NCBI GenBank assembly: GCA_050247155.1 | Contig: JBFWUS010000019.1 | Span: 9,897-73,896, forward strand | Direction of reading: 5' to 3' | DNA length: 64,000 nucleotides | From: Mesorhizobium_G sp050247155 | Lineage (GTDB): Bacteria; Pseudomonadota; Alphaproteobacteria; Rhizobiales; Rhizobiaceae | Part shown: positions 8,046 to 16,075 of the stretch, one piece after another | Numbering within the stretch: the first letter of the stretch is position 1 | Layout of the letters: each line of letters opens with the position of its first letter | The notes under the pieces: generated by a model | Told to the model about the DNA's origin: nothing | What the model saw: the letters and a program-made list of their open reading frames with translations, nothing else | The model's database searches: none | Position numbers and translations under genes: made by a program

Positions 8046-9785
8046 CTATTGCGGGAAGCCGGCTTTGTGCAGACCCTCCGCTAGATGCTGACGGTCCTCG
8101 ATACGCAGTAGCGGCTCCTTGGCCAGAAATCGGGCTACCGAGAAATCCGGCAGACGGCGCAACACCGCATCAACGAAATGCTTGGCGTCATCGGATTTGC
8201 CCGCCATCGCATAGCTCGCTGCCAGCCAGGGCTGTTTGACGCAAGACAACGCTGTCGATCGGCGCATGCTCGCGATCGCGTCGACATAACGCCGCGCGTT
8301 GAAGTACATCGTGCCCAATTCGCCCCAATACCAGGACGGGCCGAAGAACGGGTCGACCTGTTTCGCTTCGAGCATCTTCTCAATCGCCGTTTCAGCATTG
8401 CCGCGATAGTTCTCAAAAATCGCCATATCAACTCGATGGACCGGGTGGTTCGGGTTTAGCGAAATCGCCTTCGCGATATGCTGTTCGGCCGCTTCATACG
8501 CGCCACGATTGAGCTGCGCCCATGCCATGGCCGCTTGGCAGAGCGGGTCATTCTCGTCCAGTGAGACGGCCTTGCGAGCCATTTCGAACGCATCGTCCCG
8601 AATGCTGTTTGACCCACTCATATCGAGATACCACTGGCGCTCGAGAGCAGCCGACAGCAGCGCGTAAGCGCGCGCGTATCCCGGGTCGAGTTCAATCGCC
8701 TTCTCAAACAAGCGGCGGGCCTCGGCCTCTATCTCGGGAGTGCCAATAGGCAAGGCATCGCCGCGCAGGACATATTCATACGCCGCGAGGCTGGCCGGCT
8801 GCTTGCGCAGCGCCAGTTCCGTGCGCGCCCAATTCAAGCGCCCCGCAAGGGTGCTCGCGATGGTTCGCACGACCCGGTCCTGGATATCGAAAATCTCATC
8901 CTGACCACTGTCATAGCGTTCGGCCCAGATATGGGTGCCGGTCGCTGCATCTATGAGCTGGGCAGTGATACGGGTACGGCCGGCCATCTGGCGCACACTG
9001 CCTTCCACCAGATAATGCGCCCCGAGTTCGCGCCCCGCGCGGATCATGTCGATGTCGGTACCGCGAAATCGCGATGAGGAATTTCGCGAGATCACCCGCA
9101 ACCGCCGAAAGCGCGAAAGCTCGGTCGTAATGTCTTCCGTAATGCCATCGCAGAAATATTGCTGTTGGGCATCGCCGCTCAGGTTGTTGAAAGGAAGGAT
9201 GGCGATTGATGGTATTTCCGATGCCGTCGGCGCTGCGCGCGTCGTGTCACGATGGCCGCCGGGCTCCAACCGATAGACCCGCACGGGCTTGGAACTGTTT
9301 TTCACGTCACGGAGACCGATGTCCTCGAAGGCCGCATCGAGCTTGCCTGCAACCTGTTCTTGCACGCTGCCCGACACGCAGATTTCGCCGGGATTCGCCA
9401 TGGCCTGCAATCGGACCGCAAGGATCACTCCATCGCCGAAAAGATCGCTGCCCTCGACTACGACATCACCCAAATTGACGCCAACCCGCAGGACTATGTG
9501 TCGATCCTCGGCGAGGTTCGCATTCGCCGCCGCAAATTGCTTCTGCAGTTCACTTGCGCAGGCAACGGCATTGACGGCGCTAGGGAATTCGACCAGCACG
9601 CCATCGCCCATAACCTTGACGATACGCCCGTGATAGCGTGCGACCAAAGGATCGAGGATCTGCCTGCGCCGCTCTCGCAATGCCGCCAGCGTTCCGGTCT
9701 CATCCAGTTCGATCAGCCGGCTGTAGCCAGCCACGTCGGCGGCAAGGATCGCGGCAAGACGGCGGTTCACGAAGGATTCTCCCAA
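8046..9785 (-). CDS. Class III adenylate/guanylate cyclase-like protein with TolB-like and TPR domains
   Basis: A 579-aa protein in three parts. Residues 8-180 form a class III cyclase domain with both metal-binding aspartates (Asp17 in AADVAGYS, Asp61 in VMGDGVLVEF). Residues about 190-330 form a FlgO/TolB-like domain (IAILPFNNLSG, YFCDGITEDITTELSRF, YLVEGSVRQ). The rest is TPR (AEARRLFEKAIELDPGYARAYALLSAA). This layout is common and multi-copy in rhizobia. In GDGVILAVRLQ the usual transition-state Asn (GDGVNxAARL) is Ile121 while Arg125 is kept, so catalysis may be weak or lost. It follows the PIG-L gene on the same strand after 90 bp. Confidence 0.9.
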   Translation of the reverse strand: MGESFVNRRLAAILAADVAGYSRLIELDETGTLAALRERRRQILDPLVARYHGRIVKVMGDGVLVEFPSAVNAVACASELQKQFAAANANLAEDRHIVLRVGVNLGDVVVEGSDLFGDGVILAVRLQAMANPGEICVSGSVQEQVAGKLDAAFEDIGLRDVKNSSKPVRVYRLEPGGHRDTTRAAPTASEIPSIAILPFNNLSGDAQQQYFCDGITEDITTELSRFRRLRVISRNSSSRFRGTDIDMIRAGRELGAHYLVEGSVRQMAGRTRITAQLIDAATGTHIWAERYDSGQDEIFDIQDRVVRTIASTLAGRLNWARTELALRKQPASLAAYEYVLRGDALPIGTPEIEAEARRLFEKAIELDPGYARAYALLSAALERQWYLDMSGSNSIRDDAFEMARKAVSLDENDPLCQAAMAWAQLNRGAYEAAEQHIAKAISLNPNHPVHRVDMAIFENYRGNAETAIEKMLEAKQVDPFFGPSWYWGELGTMYFNARRYVDAIASMRRSTALSCVKQPWLAASYAMAGKSDDAKHFVDAVLRRLPDFSVARFLAKEPLLRIEDRQHLAEGLHKAGFPQ

Positions 9786-9875
9786 CTGCCACGGAGGTTA
9801 GCGTCAAACCTTAAGAAACGCGATGTCGACAGAATTGGTTTGCGGGCTGCCGATAACTGAGCGTTTGACCTCACT

Positions 9876-10682
9876 CTACTTTGCGGTTTCCCAGATACGC
9901 TCGGCAAAGGTGCCGTTACCGCAGTTGCGCATGTAGTCTTCCAACACGGAGCCGAAGTGCAGACCATTTGGAAAAATGTCTGCGAGCTGCGAGCCATAGG
10001 CTGCGACAGCATCGAGCTTTTTGGATATTTCTACCGGGACCACCCGAGGTCCTGCCACCCGCCACGATGTCCGCCCAAGCGCCGCCTCGACGCTGTCCGG
10101 GTTGGCAACAGGAAACAGACCGGTCGAGTATGGCATGTCTTCATAAAGGGCGACATTCACCGGACGCGCCTTGGCAACGCGATGCAAGGCGTTCGTCGTC
10201 AACACGTGGTCGACGTGACGACCGACCCCGAGCGGGCTCAGGACAAGGTCCGGCGAAATCTCGCCGATCCAATTGTCGAGTAATTGCGACAAGACATTGC
10301 CGATGCCATCCTGTTCCGACGGCGGTTGGGAGATCGATTGCCTTGTCGAATACAAGAAATCGCCAGCCGGCCCGGTCCGGTAGATTGCGTCAGGCAAATG
10401 ACCGTGGAGGATGCGTGCGCCGAGGATGGCGACCGAGGCAACGTCTTCCCGCCGCCGCTGCTCGAACGGATTTGGACCGATGTTCCAAAGCGCATGCAGG
10501 TCTGTTGCTAGGGACGACACATCCTCAGGCGGAGGTGCGTCGGCCGTGAAGGCCGTGGCAACGACGACGTCCGTCCCTTTGGCGACGGCTTTTTCTATGA
10601 TCCCACCGACACTCAATACCCCGTCATCGAGATGAGGCGAGACCACGAGAATTTTTTTGTACTGGTCGATGTCGATGGGCAT
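9876..10682 (-). CDS. PIG-L family deacetylase (LmbE-like)
   Basis: 268 aa, with a good ribosome-binding site (GGGAGG) before the ATG at 10682. It shows the metal-binding LmbE/PIG-L motifs: VVSPHLDDGVLSVGG near residue 14 (usually PHPDD, here PHLDD) and GRHVDHVLT near 165 (the His-x-x-His motif). Family members remove N-acetyl groups from GlcNAc-type sugars or related compounds through a zinc site. There is no signal peptide, so it is cytoplasmic. The acceptor cannot be told from context; neighbours are a cyclase-like protein and a GST. Confidence 0.88.
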   Translation of the reverse strand: MPIDIDQYKKILVVSPHLDDGVLSVGGIIEKAVAKGTDVVVATAFTADAPPPEDVSSLATDLHALWNIGPNPFEQRRREDVASVAILGARILHGHLPDAIYRTGPAGDFLYSTRQSISQPPSEQDGIGNVLSQLLDNWIGEISPDLVLSPLGVGRHVDHVLTTNALHRVAKARPVNVALYEDMPYSTGLFPVANPDSVEAALGRTSWRVAGPRVVPVEISKKLDAVAAYGSQLADIFPNGLHFGSVLEDYMRNCGNGTFAERIWETAK

Positions 10683-10880
10683 TCAGCCTCCCAGCTTTTA
10701 GCACTCTCGTCCACGCGCCTTCGCGATCAGAGACGTTTTTGAAGCCGTCCGGGAGAAAGTTTCAAGCGCCCCGGATCAGAAAGCCGGTGAAATCTCATAA
10801 GCCAAGCGCGGCGAGGTGTCGGGAATGGAACCCGTGGTTCGTCCTTTGAAGACGAGCGCCCCAATCACCCGGAGTCTTCG

Positions 10881-11534
10881 ATGAACCCCATCATAACTGC
10901 TTTTGAGAGCTCGCCCGATCGCGGCAGGGGACAGGCGCGCGACATGCGCGTTCGCTGGGCATTCGAGGAAGTCGGGCAGCCCTACGATGTGCGCCTCGTT
11001 TCATTCAAGGAGATGAAGGAAACTGCGCACCGGACGCGGCAGCCCTTCGGACAGATTCCTTCTTACGAAGAAGATGACCTCGTCCTGTTCGAGTCGGGCG
11101 CGATCGTTTTCGAGATTGCCCAGCGCCATGCCGGTCTACTACCGGAGGAGGCAAATGCTCGGGCGCGCGCGGTCATGTGGATGTTCGCCGCGGTCAGCAC
11201 CGTGGAACCGCCGATCGTCGAACGCGAACAGACCGGGTATGCGGAGCGCGATAAGCCCTGGCACAAGGAGCGCGTGCCCTTGCTTGATGATCGAGTCCGC
11301 GCGCGGCTGGGAGACCTTTCCAAACGGCTTGGCGACGCCGACTGGCTGGATGGGTCGTTCAGCGCCGGCGACCTTCTGATGGTGATGGTGCTGCGCAGGC
11401 TGAACGGATCGGGCTTGCTGGAAGAATATCCAAACCTCGCCGCCTACGTCGCCCGTGGCGAAGCGCGGCCAGCCTTCAGGCGTGCGTTCGACGCGCAGTT
11501 CGCTGTCTTCAAGGCGGCATCCGTGCGCGGATAG
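10881..11534 (+). CDS. Glutathione S-transferase family protein
   Basis: 217 aa. The N-terminal thioredoxin fold includes VRWAFEEVGQPYDVRLVSFK, PFGQIPSYEEDDLVLFESGA (cis-Pro and the Glu-Ser pair that contacts the gamma-glutamyl group) and IVFEIAQRHAGLLP. The C-terminal helical domain carries the N-capping motif near GSFSAGDLLMVMVLRRL. No obvious catalytic Cys or Tyr can be assigned at the N-terminus. It is monocistronic, and smoE begins 165 bp downstream with its own promoter. The substrate is unknown. Confidence 0.9.
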   Translation: MNPIITAFESSPDRGRGQARDMRVRWAFEEVGQPYDVRLVSFKEMKETAHRTRQPFGQIPSYEEDDLVLFESGAIVFEIAQRHAGLLPEEANARARAVMWMFAAVSTVEPPIVEREQTGYAERDKPWHKERVPLLDDRVRARLGDLSKRLGDADWLDGSFSAGDLLMVMVLRRLNGSGLLEEYPNLAAYVARGEARPAFRRAFDAQFAVFKAASVRG

Positions 11535-11622
11535 GGCTCGACTTTCGATCTTTCATCATCATCTGCTGCAAATTTTCGGCCCTCGTTGGCCATCGTTGTG
11601 TGCAGCGCAGCAACGATTTCAT

Positions 11623-11675
11623 TTGACAGGCTCGTCTCTGAATGAATATTTGCTCATAGACAAGGCAAATGCTCA
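11623..11675 (+). promoter_or_regulatory. Promoter and possible regulator sites upstream of smoE
   Basis: TTGACA at 11623-11628 and ATATTT at 11646-11651 are separated by 17 bp, a good sigma-70-type pair 48 bp before the smoE start. TGCTCA occurs at 11651-11656 and again at 11670-11675, 19 bp apart start to start, on one face of the helix just downstream of the -10. Repeats there would suit a repressor that blocks initiation; a SorC-type regulator is the obvious candidate but this is inference. Confidence 0.5.
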
Positions 11676-11698
11676 CTTTGTCCCTGGGAGGAGTACAA

Positions 11699-13015
11699 AT
11701 GAAACTTACGGCATTCGTATTGGGATTCTGCACGGCCAGCGTCATTGCGCTGACAGCCGCGAACGCACAGACCGCGATCACCATCGCCACCGTCAACAAT
11801 GGCGACATGGTGCGCATGCAGAAGCTGACGGACGATTTCACCGCCAAGAACCCGGACATCACCCTGAACTGGGTGACGCTGGAGGAGAACGTGCTGCGCG
11901 AGCGCGTCACCACCGACATCGCCACCAATGGCGGTCAGTATGACGTTCTGACCATCGGCACCTACGAGGTTCCGATCTGGGCCAAGCAGCAGTGGCTTTT
12001 GCCACTCGAAGACCTTGGCGCGGACTATGACTCGGCCGACATCATCCCGGCGATCGCCGGCGGCCTGTCTGTCGACGGCAAGCTCTATGCCGCGCCGTTC
12101 TATGGCGAATCGTCCTTCGTCATGTACCGCAAGGACCTGATGGAAAAGGCCGGGCTCACCATGCCCGACGCGCCGACCTGGGACTTCATCGTCGATGCCG
12201 CCAAGAAGATGACTGACCGCTCGGCCGACGTGAACGGCATCTGCCTGCGCGGCAAGGCTGGCTGGGGCGAAAACATGGCTTTCCTCACCGCCATGTCGAA
12301 CTCGTTCGGCGCGCGCTGGTTCGACGAGAACTGGGTGCCGCAGTTCGACCAGCCGGAGTGGAAGAAGACGCTCGAAACCTATGTCAACGTGATGAAGGAA
12401 GCCGGCCCGGTCGGTGCTTCGTCGAACGGCTTCAACGAGAACCTGGCGCTGTTCCAGCAGGGCAAGTGCGGCATGTGGATCGACGCCACCGTCGCCGCCT
12501 CGTTTGTTTCCGATCCGAAGGCTTCGACCGTCGCCGACAAGGTCGGTTATGCGCTCGCCCCCGATAACGGTCTCGGCAAGCGTGGCAACTGGCTGTGGGC
12601 ATGGTCACTGGCCATCCCCAAGAGCTCGCAGAAAGCCGACGCCGCGAAGAAGTTCGTCGGCTGGGCAACGAGCAAGGGCTATCTCGATCTGGTGGCATCG
12701 AAAGACGGTTGGGCAAACGTACCGCCCGGAACCCGCACTTCGCTCTACAACAATGCCGAGTACCAGAAGGCGGCGCCGTTCGCGAAGATGACGCTGGACT
12801 CGATCAACTCGGCCGACCCGACCAAGCCCAGCGTCAAGCCGGTGCCTTATGTCGGCGTGCAGTTCGTCGCTATCCCAGAGTTTGCGGGCCTCGCGACCAA
12901 TGTAGGCCAGCTCTTCTCGGCAGCACTTGCCGGGCAGACAACGGTTGACCAGGCCTTGGCCGATGCGCAAGCAGCAGCCGTCCAGGAAATGGGCATGGCC
13001 GGCTACACCAAATAG
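11699..13015 (+). CDS. smoE: Polyol (sorbitol/mannitol) ABC transporter substrate-binding protein
   Basis: 438 aa from ATG 11699, which has a strong GGGAGGAG site; the frame opens 10 codons earlier without one. The signal peptide MKLTAFVLGFCTASVIALTA ends at ANAQ. The mature protein is a family 1 solute-binding protein (TIATVNNGDMVRMQKLTDDF, YDVLTIGTYEVPIWAKQQWL, FYGESSFVMYRKDLMEKAGL, WLWAWSLAIPKSS) and matches the SmoE type of Rhodobacter and Sinorhizobium. It binds polyol in the periplasm and feeds SmoFGK. A hairpin follows the gene, which would keep its transcript more abundant than the permease part. Confidence 0.88.
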   Translation: MKLTAFVLGFCTASVIALTAANAQTAITIATVNNGDMVRMQKLTDDFTAKNPDITLNWVTLEENVLRERVTTDIATNGGQYDVLTIGTYEVPIWAKQQWLLPLEDLGADYDSADIIPAIAGGLSVDGKLYAAPFYGESSFVMYRKDLMEKAGLTMPDAPTWDFIVDAAKKMTDRSADVNGICLRGKAGWGENMAFLTAMSNSFGARWFDENWVPQFDQPEWKKTLETYVNVMKEAGPVGASSNGFNENLALFQQGKCGMWIDATVAASFVSDPKASTVADKVGYALAPDNGLGKRGNWLWAWSLAIPKSSQKADAAKKFVGWATSKGYLDLVASKDGWANVPPGTRTSLYNNAEYQKAAPFAKMTLDSINSADPTKPSVKPVPYVGVQFVAIPEFAGLATNVGQLFSAALAGQTTVDQALADAQAAAVQEMGMAGYTK

Positions 13016-13032
13016 GGCTCCTCCCGGGCCCC

Positions 13033-13066
13033 GGCCGCCCATCCCAGTGTGGGCGGCCACCTTTTT
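13033..13066 (+). terminator. Attenuator-like hairpin between smoE and smoF
   Basis: GGCCGCCCA at 13033-13041 pairs perfectly with TGGGCGGCC at 13050-13058 across an 8-nt loop, and a TTTTT run follows at 13062-13066. This is a classic intrinsic terminator shape inside an operon, between the binding-protein gene and the permease genes. Partial read-through would give high binding protein and lower permease levels. Confidence 0.75.
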
Positions 13067-13191
13067 CTCCAGCGGTCCAGGACCGTGAACTGCGCGACCT
13101 GAAGCGGTCGGCATGATTTTCGTGCGCCCATGCGGCGAGGCGCCTGTTCACAGCCGGACTGAACGTAGATTGTCGATCGACGGGGGATCCT

Positions 13192-14064
13192 ATGGCCACT
13201 CGACAGACCAGCACCTTGGCGCGCGGCATGCTTGCGCCGGCTGTCATCGTCCTCTTCATCTGGATGATCTTTCCGCTGCTGCGGACGCTCTATTTCTCGT
13301 TCATGCGCTACAACATCCAACGGCCGGAAATGTTCGGCTTCACGGGATGGAACAACTACTACTACTTCTACATGGACCAGGGCTTCTGGCCCGCCATGAT
13401 CAATACGCTGATCCTGGTGGTTGGCGTGCTGATCATCACGGTCGTCGGCGGCATCCTGCTCGGCATGCTGCTTGACCAGCCGATCTTCGGGCAGGGGATC
13501 GTGCGCATTCTGGTGATCTCGCCATTCTTCGTCATGCCGCCGGTCGCGGCGTTGGTGTGGAAGAACATGATCCTGTCGCCGAGCTACGGCGTCGCGGCAG
13601 ACATAGCCAAGTTCTTCGGCCTAAGTCCCGTCGACTGGTTCGCGCAATATCCGCTCTTTTCCGTCATCATCATCGTCGCCTGGCAATGGCTGCCCTTCGC
13701 CACGCTGATCCTGCTCACCGCGCTGCAGTCGCTCGACGGCGAGCAGAAGGAAGCCGCCGAAATGGATGGCGCGGGTTTCTTGAGTCGCTTCTGGTATCTG
13801 ACGCTGCCGCATCTGGCGCGCGCGATTACCGTGGTCATCCTGATCCAGACCATTTTCCTGCTCGGCGTCTATGCGGAAATCCTCGTCACTACGGGTGGCG
13901 GTCCAGGCTTCGCGTCGACCAACCTGCCGTACCTGATCTACAAGGTCGGCTCTGTGGGCGGCGATGTCGGCCGCGCATCCGCCGGCGGCGTGGTCGCCGT
14001 CATCCTCGCCAACATCGTCGCCATCTTCCTGATGCGCGCCGTCGGCAAGAACCTGGACAAGTAG
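13192..14064 (+). CDS. smoF: Polyol ABC transporter permease
   Basis: 290 aa with six predicted membrane helices, beginning with LAPAVIVLFIWMIFPLLRTL. The EAA loop that docks the ATPase is visible as EQKEAAEMDGAGFLSRFWYL, followed by TLPHLARAITVVILIQ. This is the MalF-like permease of a carbohydrate importer. It sits between smoE and smoG, 12 bases before smoG, and forms the channel with SmoG. Start ATG 13192 follows GGGGGAT. No anomalies seen. Confidence 0.9.
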   Translation: MATRQTSTLARGMLAPAVIVLFIWMIFPLLRTLYFSFMRYNIQRPEMFGFTGWNNYYYFYMDQGFWPAMINTLILVVGVLIITVVGGILLGMLLDQPIFGQGIVRILVISPFFVMPPVAALVWKNMILSPSYGVAADIAKFFGLSPVDWFAQYPLFSVIIIVAWQWLPFATLILLTALQSLDGEQKEAAEMDGAGFLSRFWYLTLPHLARAITVVILIQTIFLLGVYAEILVTTGGGPGFASTNLPYLIYKVGSVGGDVGRASAGGVVAVILANIVAIFLMRAVGKNLDK

Positions 14065-14076
14065 GGAGACATCGTC

Positions 14077-14901
14077 ATGGCTCGCCAAGTCACAACGCAG
14101 CAAAAGGCCGTCGCCACAGTGGCGGCCTGGGCGGTCGCGCTGATCATCTTCTTTCCGATCCTCTATACGATCATCACGTCGTTCAAATCGGAGCAGGAAG
14201 CGATCCAGGGTTTTGACCTGATCCCGTCATGGACGCTGGAAAGCTACCGGGACGTCCAGTCGCAGTACAATTACTTCAAGCCGTTCCTGAACTCGGTCAT
14301 CATCTCGGTGGGGTCGACGATCCTGGCGCTGCTCATCGCAGTGCCCGCCGCCTGGTCGATGGCGTTCTCGCCGACCAAGCGCACCAAGGACATCCTGATG
14401 TGGATGCTGTCGACCAAGATGATGCCGGCTGTCGCGGTGCTGATGCCGATCTATCTTCTGTTCCGCGACCTAGGCCTGCTCGACAGCCGCATCGGCCTCA
14501 CCGTCATGCTGATGCTGATCAACCTGCCGATCGTGGTCTGGATGCTCTACACCTATTTCCGCGAAATCCCCGGCGAGATCCTGGAAGCCGCGCGTATGGA
14601 TGGAGCCTCGCTCTGGGGCGAAATCTGGGAGGTGCTTACGCCCATGGCGGTGCCGGGCATTGCGTCGACTATGCTGCTCAACATCATCCTGGCCTGGAAC
14701 GAAGCATTCTGGACCATCCGGCTCACCACCACGGAAGCAGCGCCGTTGACGGCTTTCATCACATCGTTCTCCAGCCCACAGGGCCTATTCTGGGCGAAAT
14801 TGTCGGCGGCGTCGACGCTGGCCATCGCGCCGATCCTGGTCATGGGCTGGTTCAGCCAGAAGCAACTCGTACGCGGCCTGACCTTCGGCGCGGTCAAGTA
14901 A
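14077..14901 (+). CDS. smoG: Polyol ABC transporter permease
   Basis: 274 aa, MalG-like, with six membrane helices (first: AWAVALIIFFPILYTIITSF). The conserved EAA loop reads GEILEAARMDGASLWGEIWE followed by VLTPMAVPGIAST. It ends with QLVRGLTFGAVK, a common C-terminal signature of this permease group. It is 12 bases after smoF and 22 bases before smoK, in one operon. It pairs with SmoF in the membrane. Confidence 0.9.
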   Translation: MARQVTTQQKAVATVAAWAVALIIFFPILYTIITSFKSEQEAIQGFDLIPSWTLESYRDVQSQYNYFKPFLNSVIISVGSTILALLIAVPAAWSMAFSPTKRTKDILMWMLSTKMMPAVAVLMPIYLLFRDLGLLDSRIGLTVMLMLINLPIVVWMLYTYFREIPGEILEAARMDGASLWGEIWEVLTPMAVPGIASTMLLNIILAWNEAFWTIRLTTTEAAPLTAFITSFSSPQGLFWAKLSAASTLAIAPILVMGWFSQKQLVRGLTFGAVK

Positions 14902-14923
14902 GAAATCGAGGAGGGAAACCACA

Positions 14924-15922
14924 ATGGGCAAGATCACGCTCCGGAACGTCAACAAGTCCTTCGGGCCTGTGACGATCATCCCCAACATTGACCTCGATAT
15001 CGAGGATGGCGAGTTTGTAGTGTTCGTCGGTCCGTCCGGCTGCGGCAAGTCGACCTTGCTGCGCCTGATCGCCGGCCTCGAGGACACCACCGCGGGAACG
15101 ATCTCGATCGACGGTCGCGACGTCACCCAGGAAGCGCCGGCCAAGCGCAAGCTTGCGATGGTGTTCCAGTCCTACGCGCTCTATCCGCATATGACGGTCG
15201 GGAAGAACATCGCCTTTCCGTTGAAGATGGCGGGCGAGAGCCAGGAGACGATCGACAAGAAGGTGAAGGACGCCGCGCGCGTCCTGAACCTGACCAACTA
15301 TCTCGAGCGCAGGCCGGGCCAGCTCTCGGGCGGCCAGCGCCAGCGCGTTGCGATCGGCCGCGCCATCGTGCGCCAACCGTCTGCCTTCCTGTTCGACGAG
15401 CCACTATCCAACCTCGACGCCGCATTGCGTGGCACGATGCGCCTCGAAATCTCCGAGCTGCATCATCAGCTCCAGACGACGATGATCTACGTGACGCACG
15501 ACCAGGTCGAAGCCATGACCATGGCGGACAAGATCGTCGTTCTCAACGCCGGCAATATCGAGCAGGTCGGTTCGCCGCTGGAGCTTTATCGAAGCCCGAA
15601 GAACCTGTTCGTCGCCGGTTTCATCGGCTCGCCAAAAATGAATCTGATCGAAGGCGCTACCGCCGACAAGTATGGCGCCAAGACCATTGGCGCGCGGCCC
15701 GAGCACATCAAGATCTCGAAAACCGCGGGCGACTGGAAAGGTACCGTTGGGGTTGCCGAGCATCTCGGCTCCGACACTTTCCTGCACGTCCATACCGATC
15801 ACGGCACCATCAACGTCCGCGCCGACGGCGAGGTGGACGTGCACCACGGCGACGCGGTCTATCTCACTCCAGAAGCCGGCAAGGTGCACAAGTTCGCCGC
15901 TGATGGGAATGCCATCCGATAG
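14924..15922 (+). CDS. smoK: Polyol ABC transporter ATP-binding protein (MalK-like)
   Basis: 332 aa. Walker A is GPSGCGKSTLLR (near residue 36), the signature is LSGGQRQRVAIGRAI, Walker B is FLFDEPLSNLDAAL, and the switch His is in YVTHDQVEAMTMADK. A C-terminal regulatory OB-type domain follows (GARPEHIKISK, EHLGSDTFLHVHTDH). This is a MalK/UgpC-type ATPase, the motor for SmoFG. The ribosome-binding site GGAGGGA precedes ATG 14924. A long palindrome follows the gene. Confidence 0.92.
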   Translation: MGKITLRNVNKSFGPVTIIPNIDLDIEDGEFVVFVGPSGCGKSTLLRLIAGLEDTTAGTISIDGRDVTQEAPAKRKLAMVFQSYALYPHMTVGKNIAFPLKMAGESQETIDKKVKDAARVLNLTNYLERRPGQLSGGQRQRVAIGRAIVRQPSAFLFDEPLSNLDAALRGTMRLEISELHHQLQTTMIYVTHDQVEAMTMADKIVVLNAGNIEQVGSPLELYRSPKNLFVAGFIGSPKMNLIEGATADKYGAKTIGARPEHIKISKTAGDWKGTVGVAEHLGSDTFLHVHTDHGTINVRADGEVDVHHGDAVYLTPEAGKVHKFAADGNAIR

Positions 15923-15936
15923 CAATTGTAATCGAT

Positions 15937-16038
15937 ATACCCCCACCCCTAACCCCTCCCCTCAAGGGGGAGGGGATTCTTCAACATTGCCGCCAAGTCC
16001 CCCTCCCCCTTGAGGGGAGGGGTAAGGGGTGGGGGTAT
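15937..16038. repeat. Palindromic intergenic element, 39-bp arms
   Basis: The arms at 15937-15975 and 16000-16038 are reverse complements over 39 bp with one mismatch, around a 24-bp centre. They consist of CCCCACCCCTAACCCC and GGGGGAGGGG blocks, typical of the C/G-block palindromes dispersed in rhizobial intergenic regions. A transcript would fold into a long stem. It sits between smoK and the dehydrogenase gene and could alter expression or mRNA stability within the operon. Confidence 0.9.
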
Positions 16039-16075
16039 TGTGTAGCGCCGTCCATGCAATGAAAGGTCTCGACCG

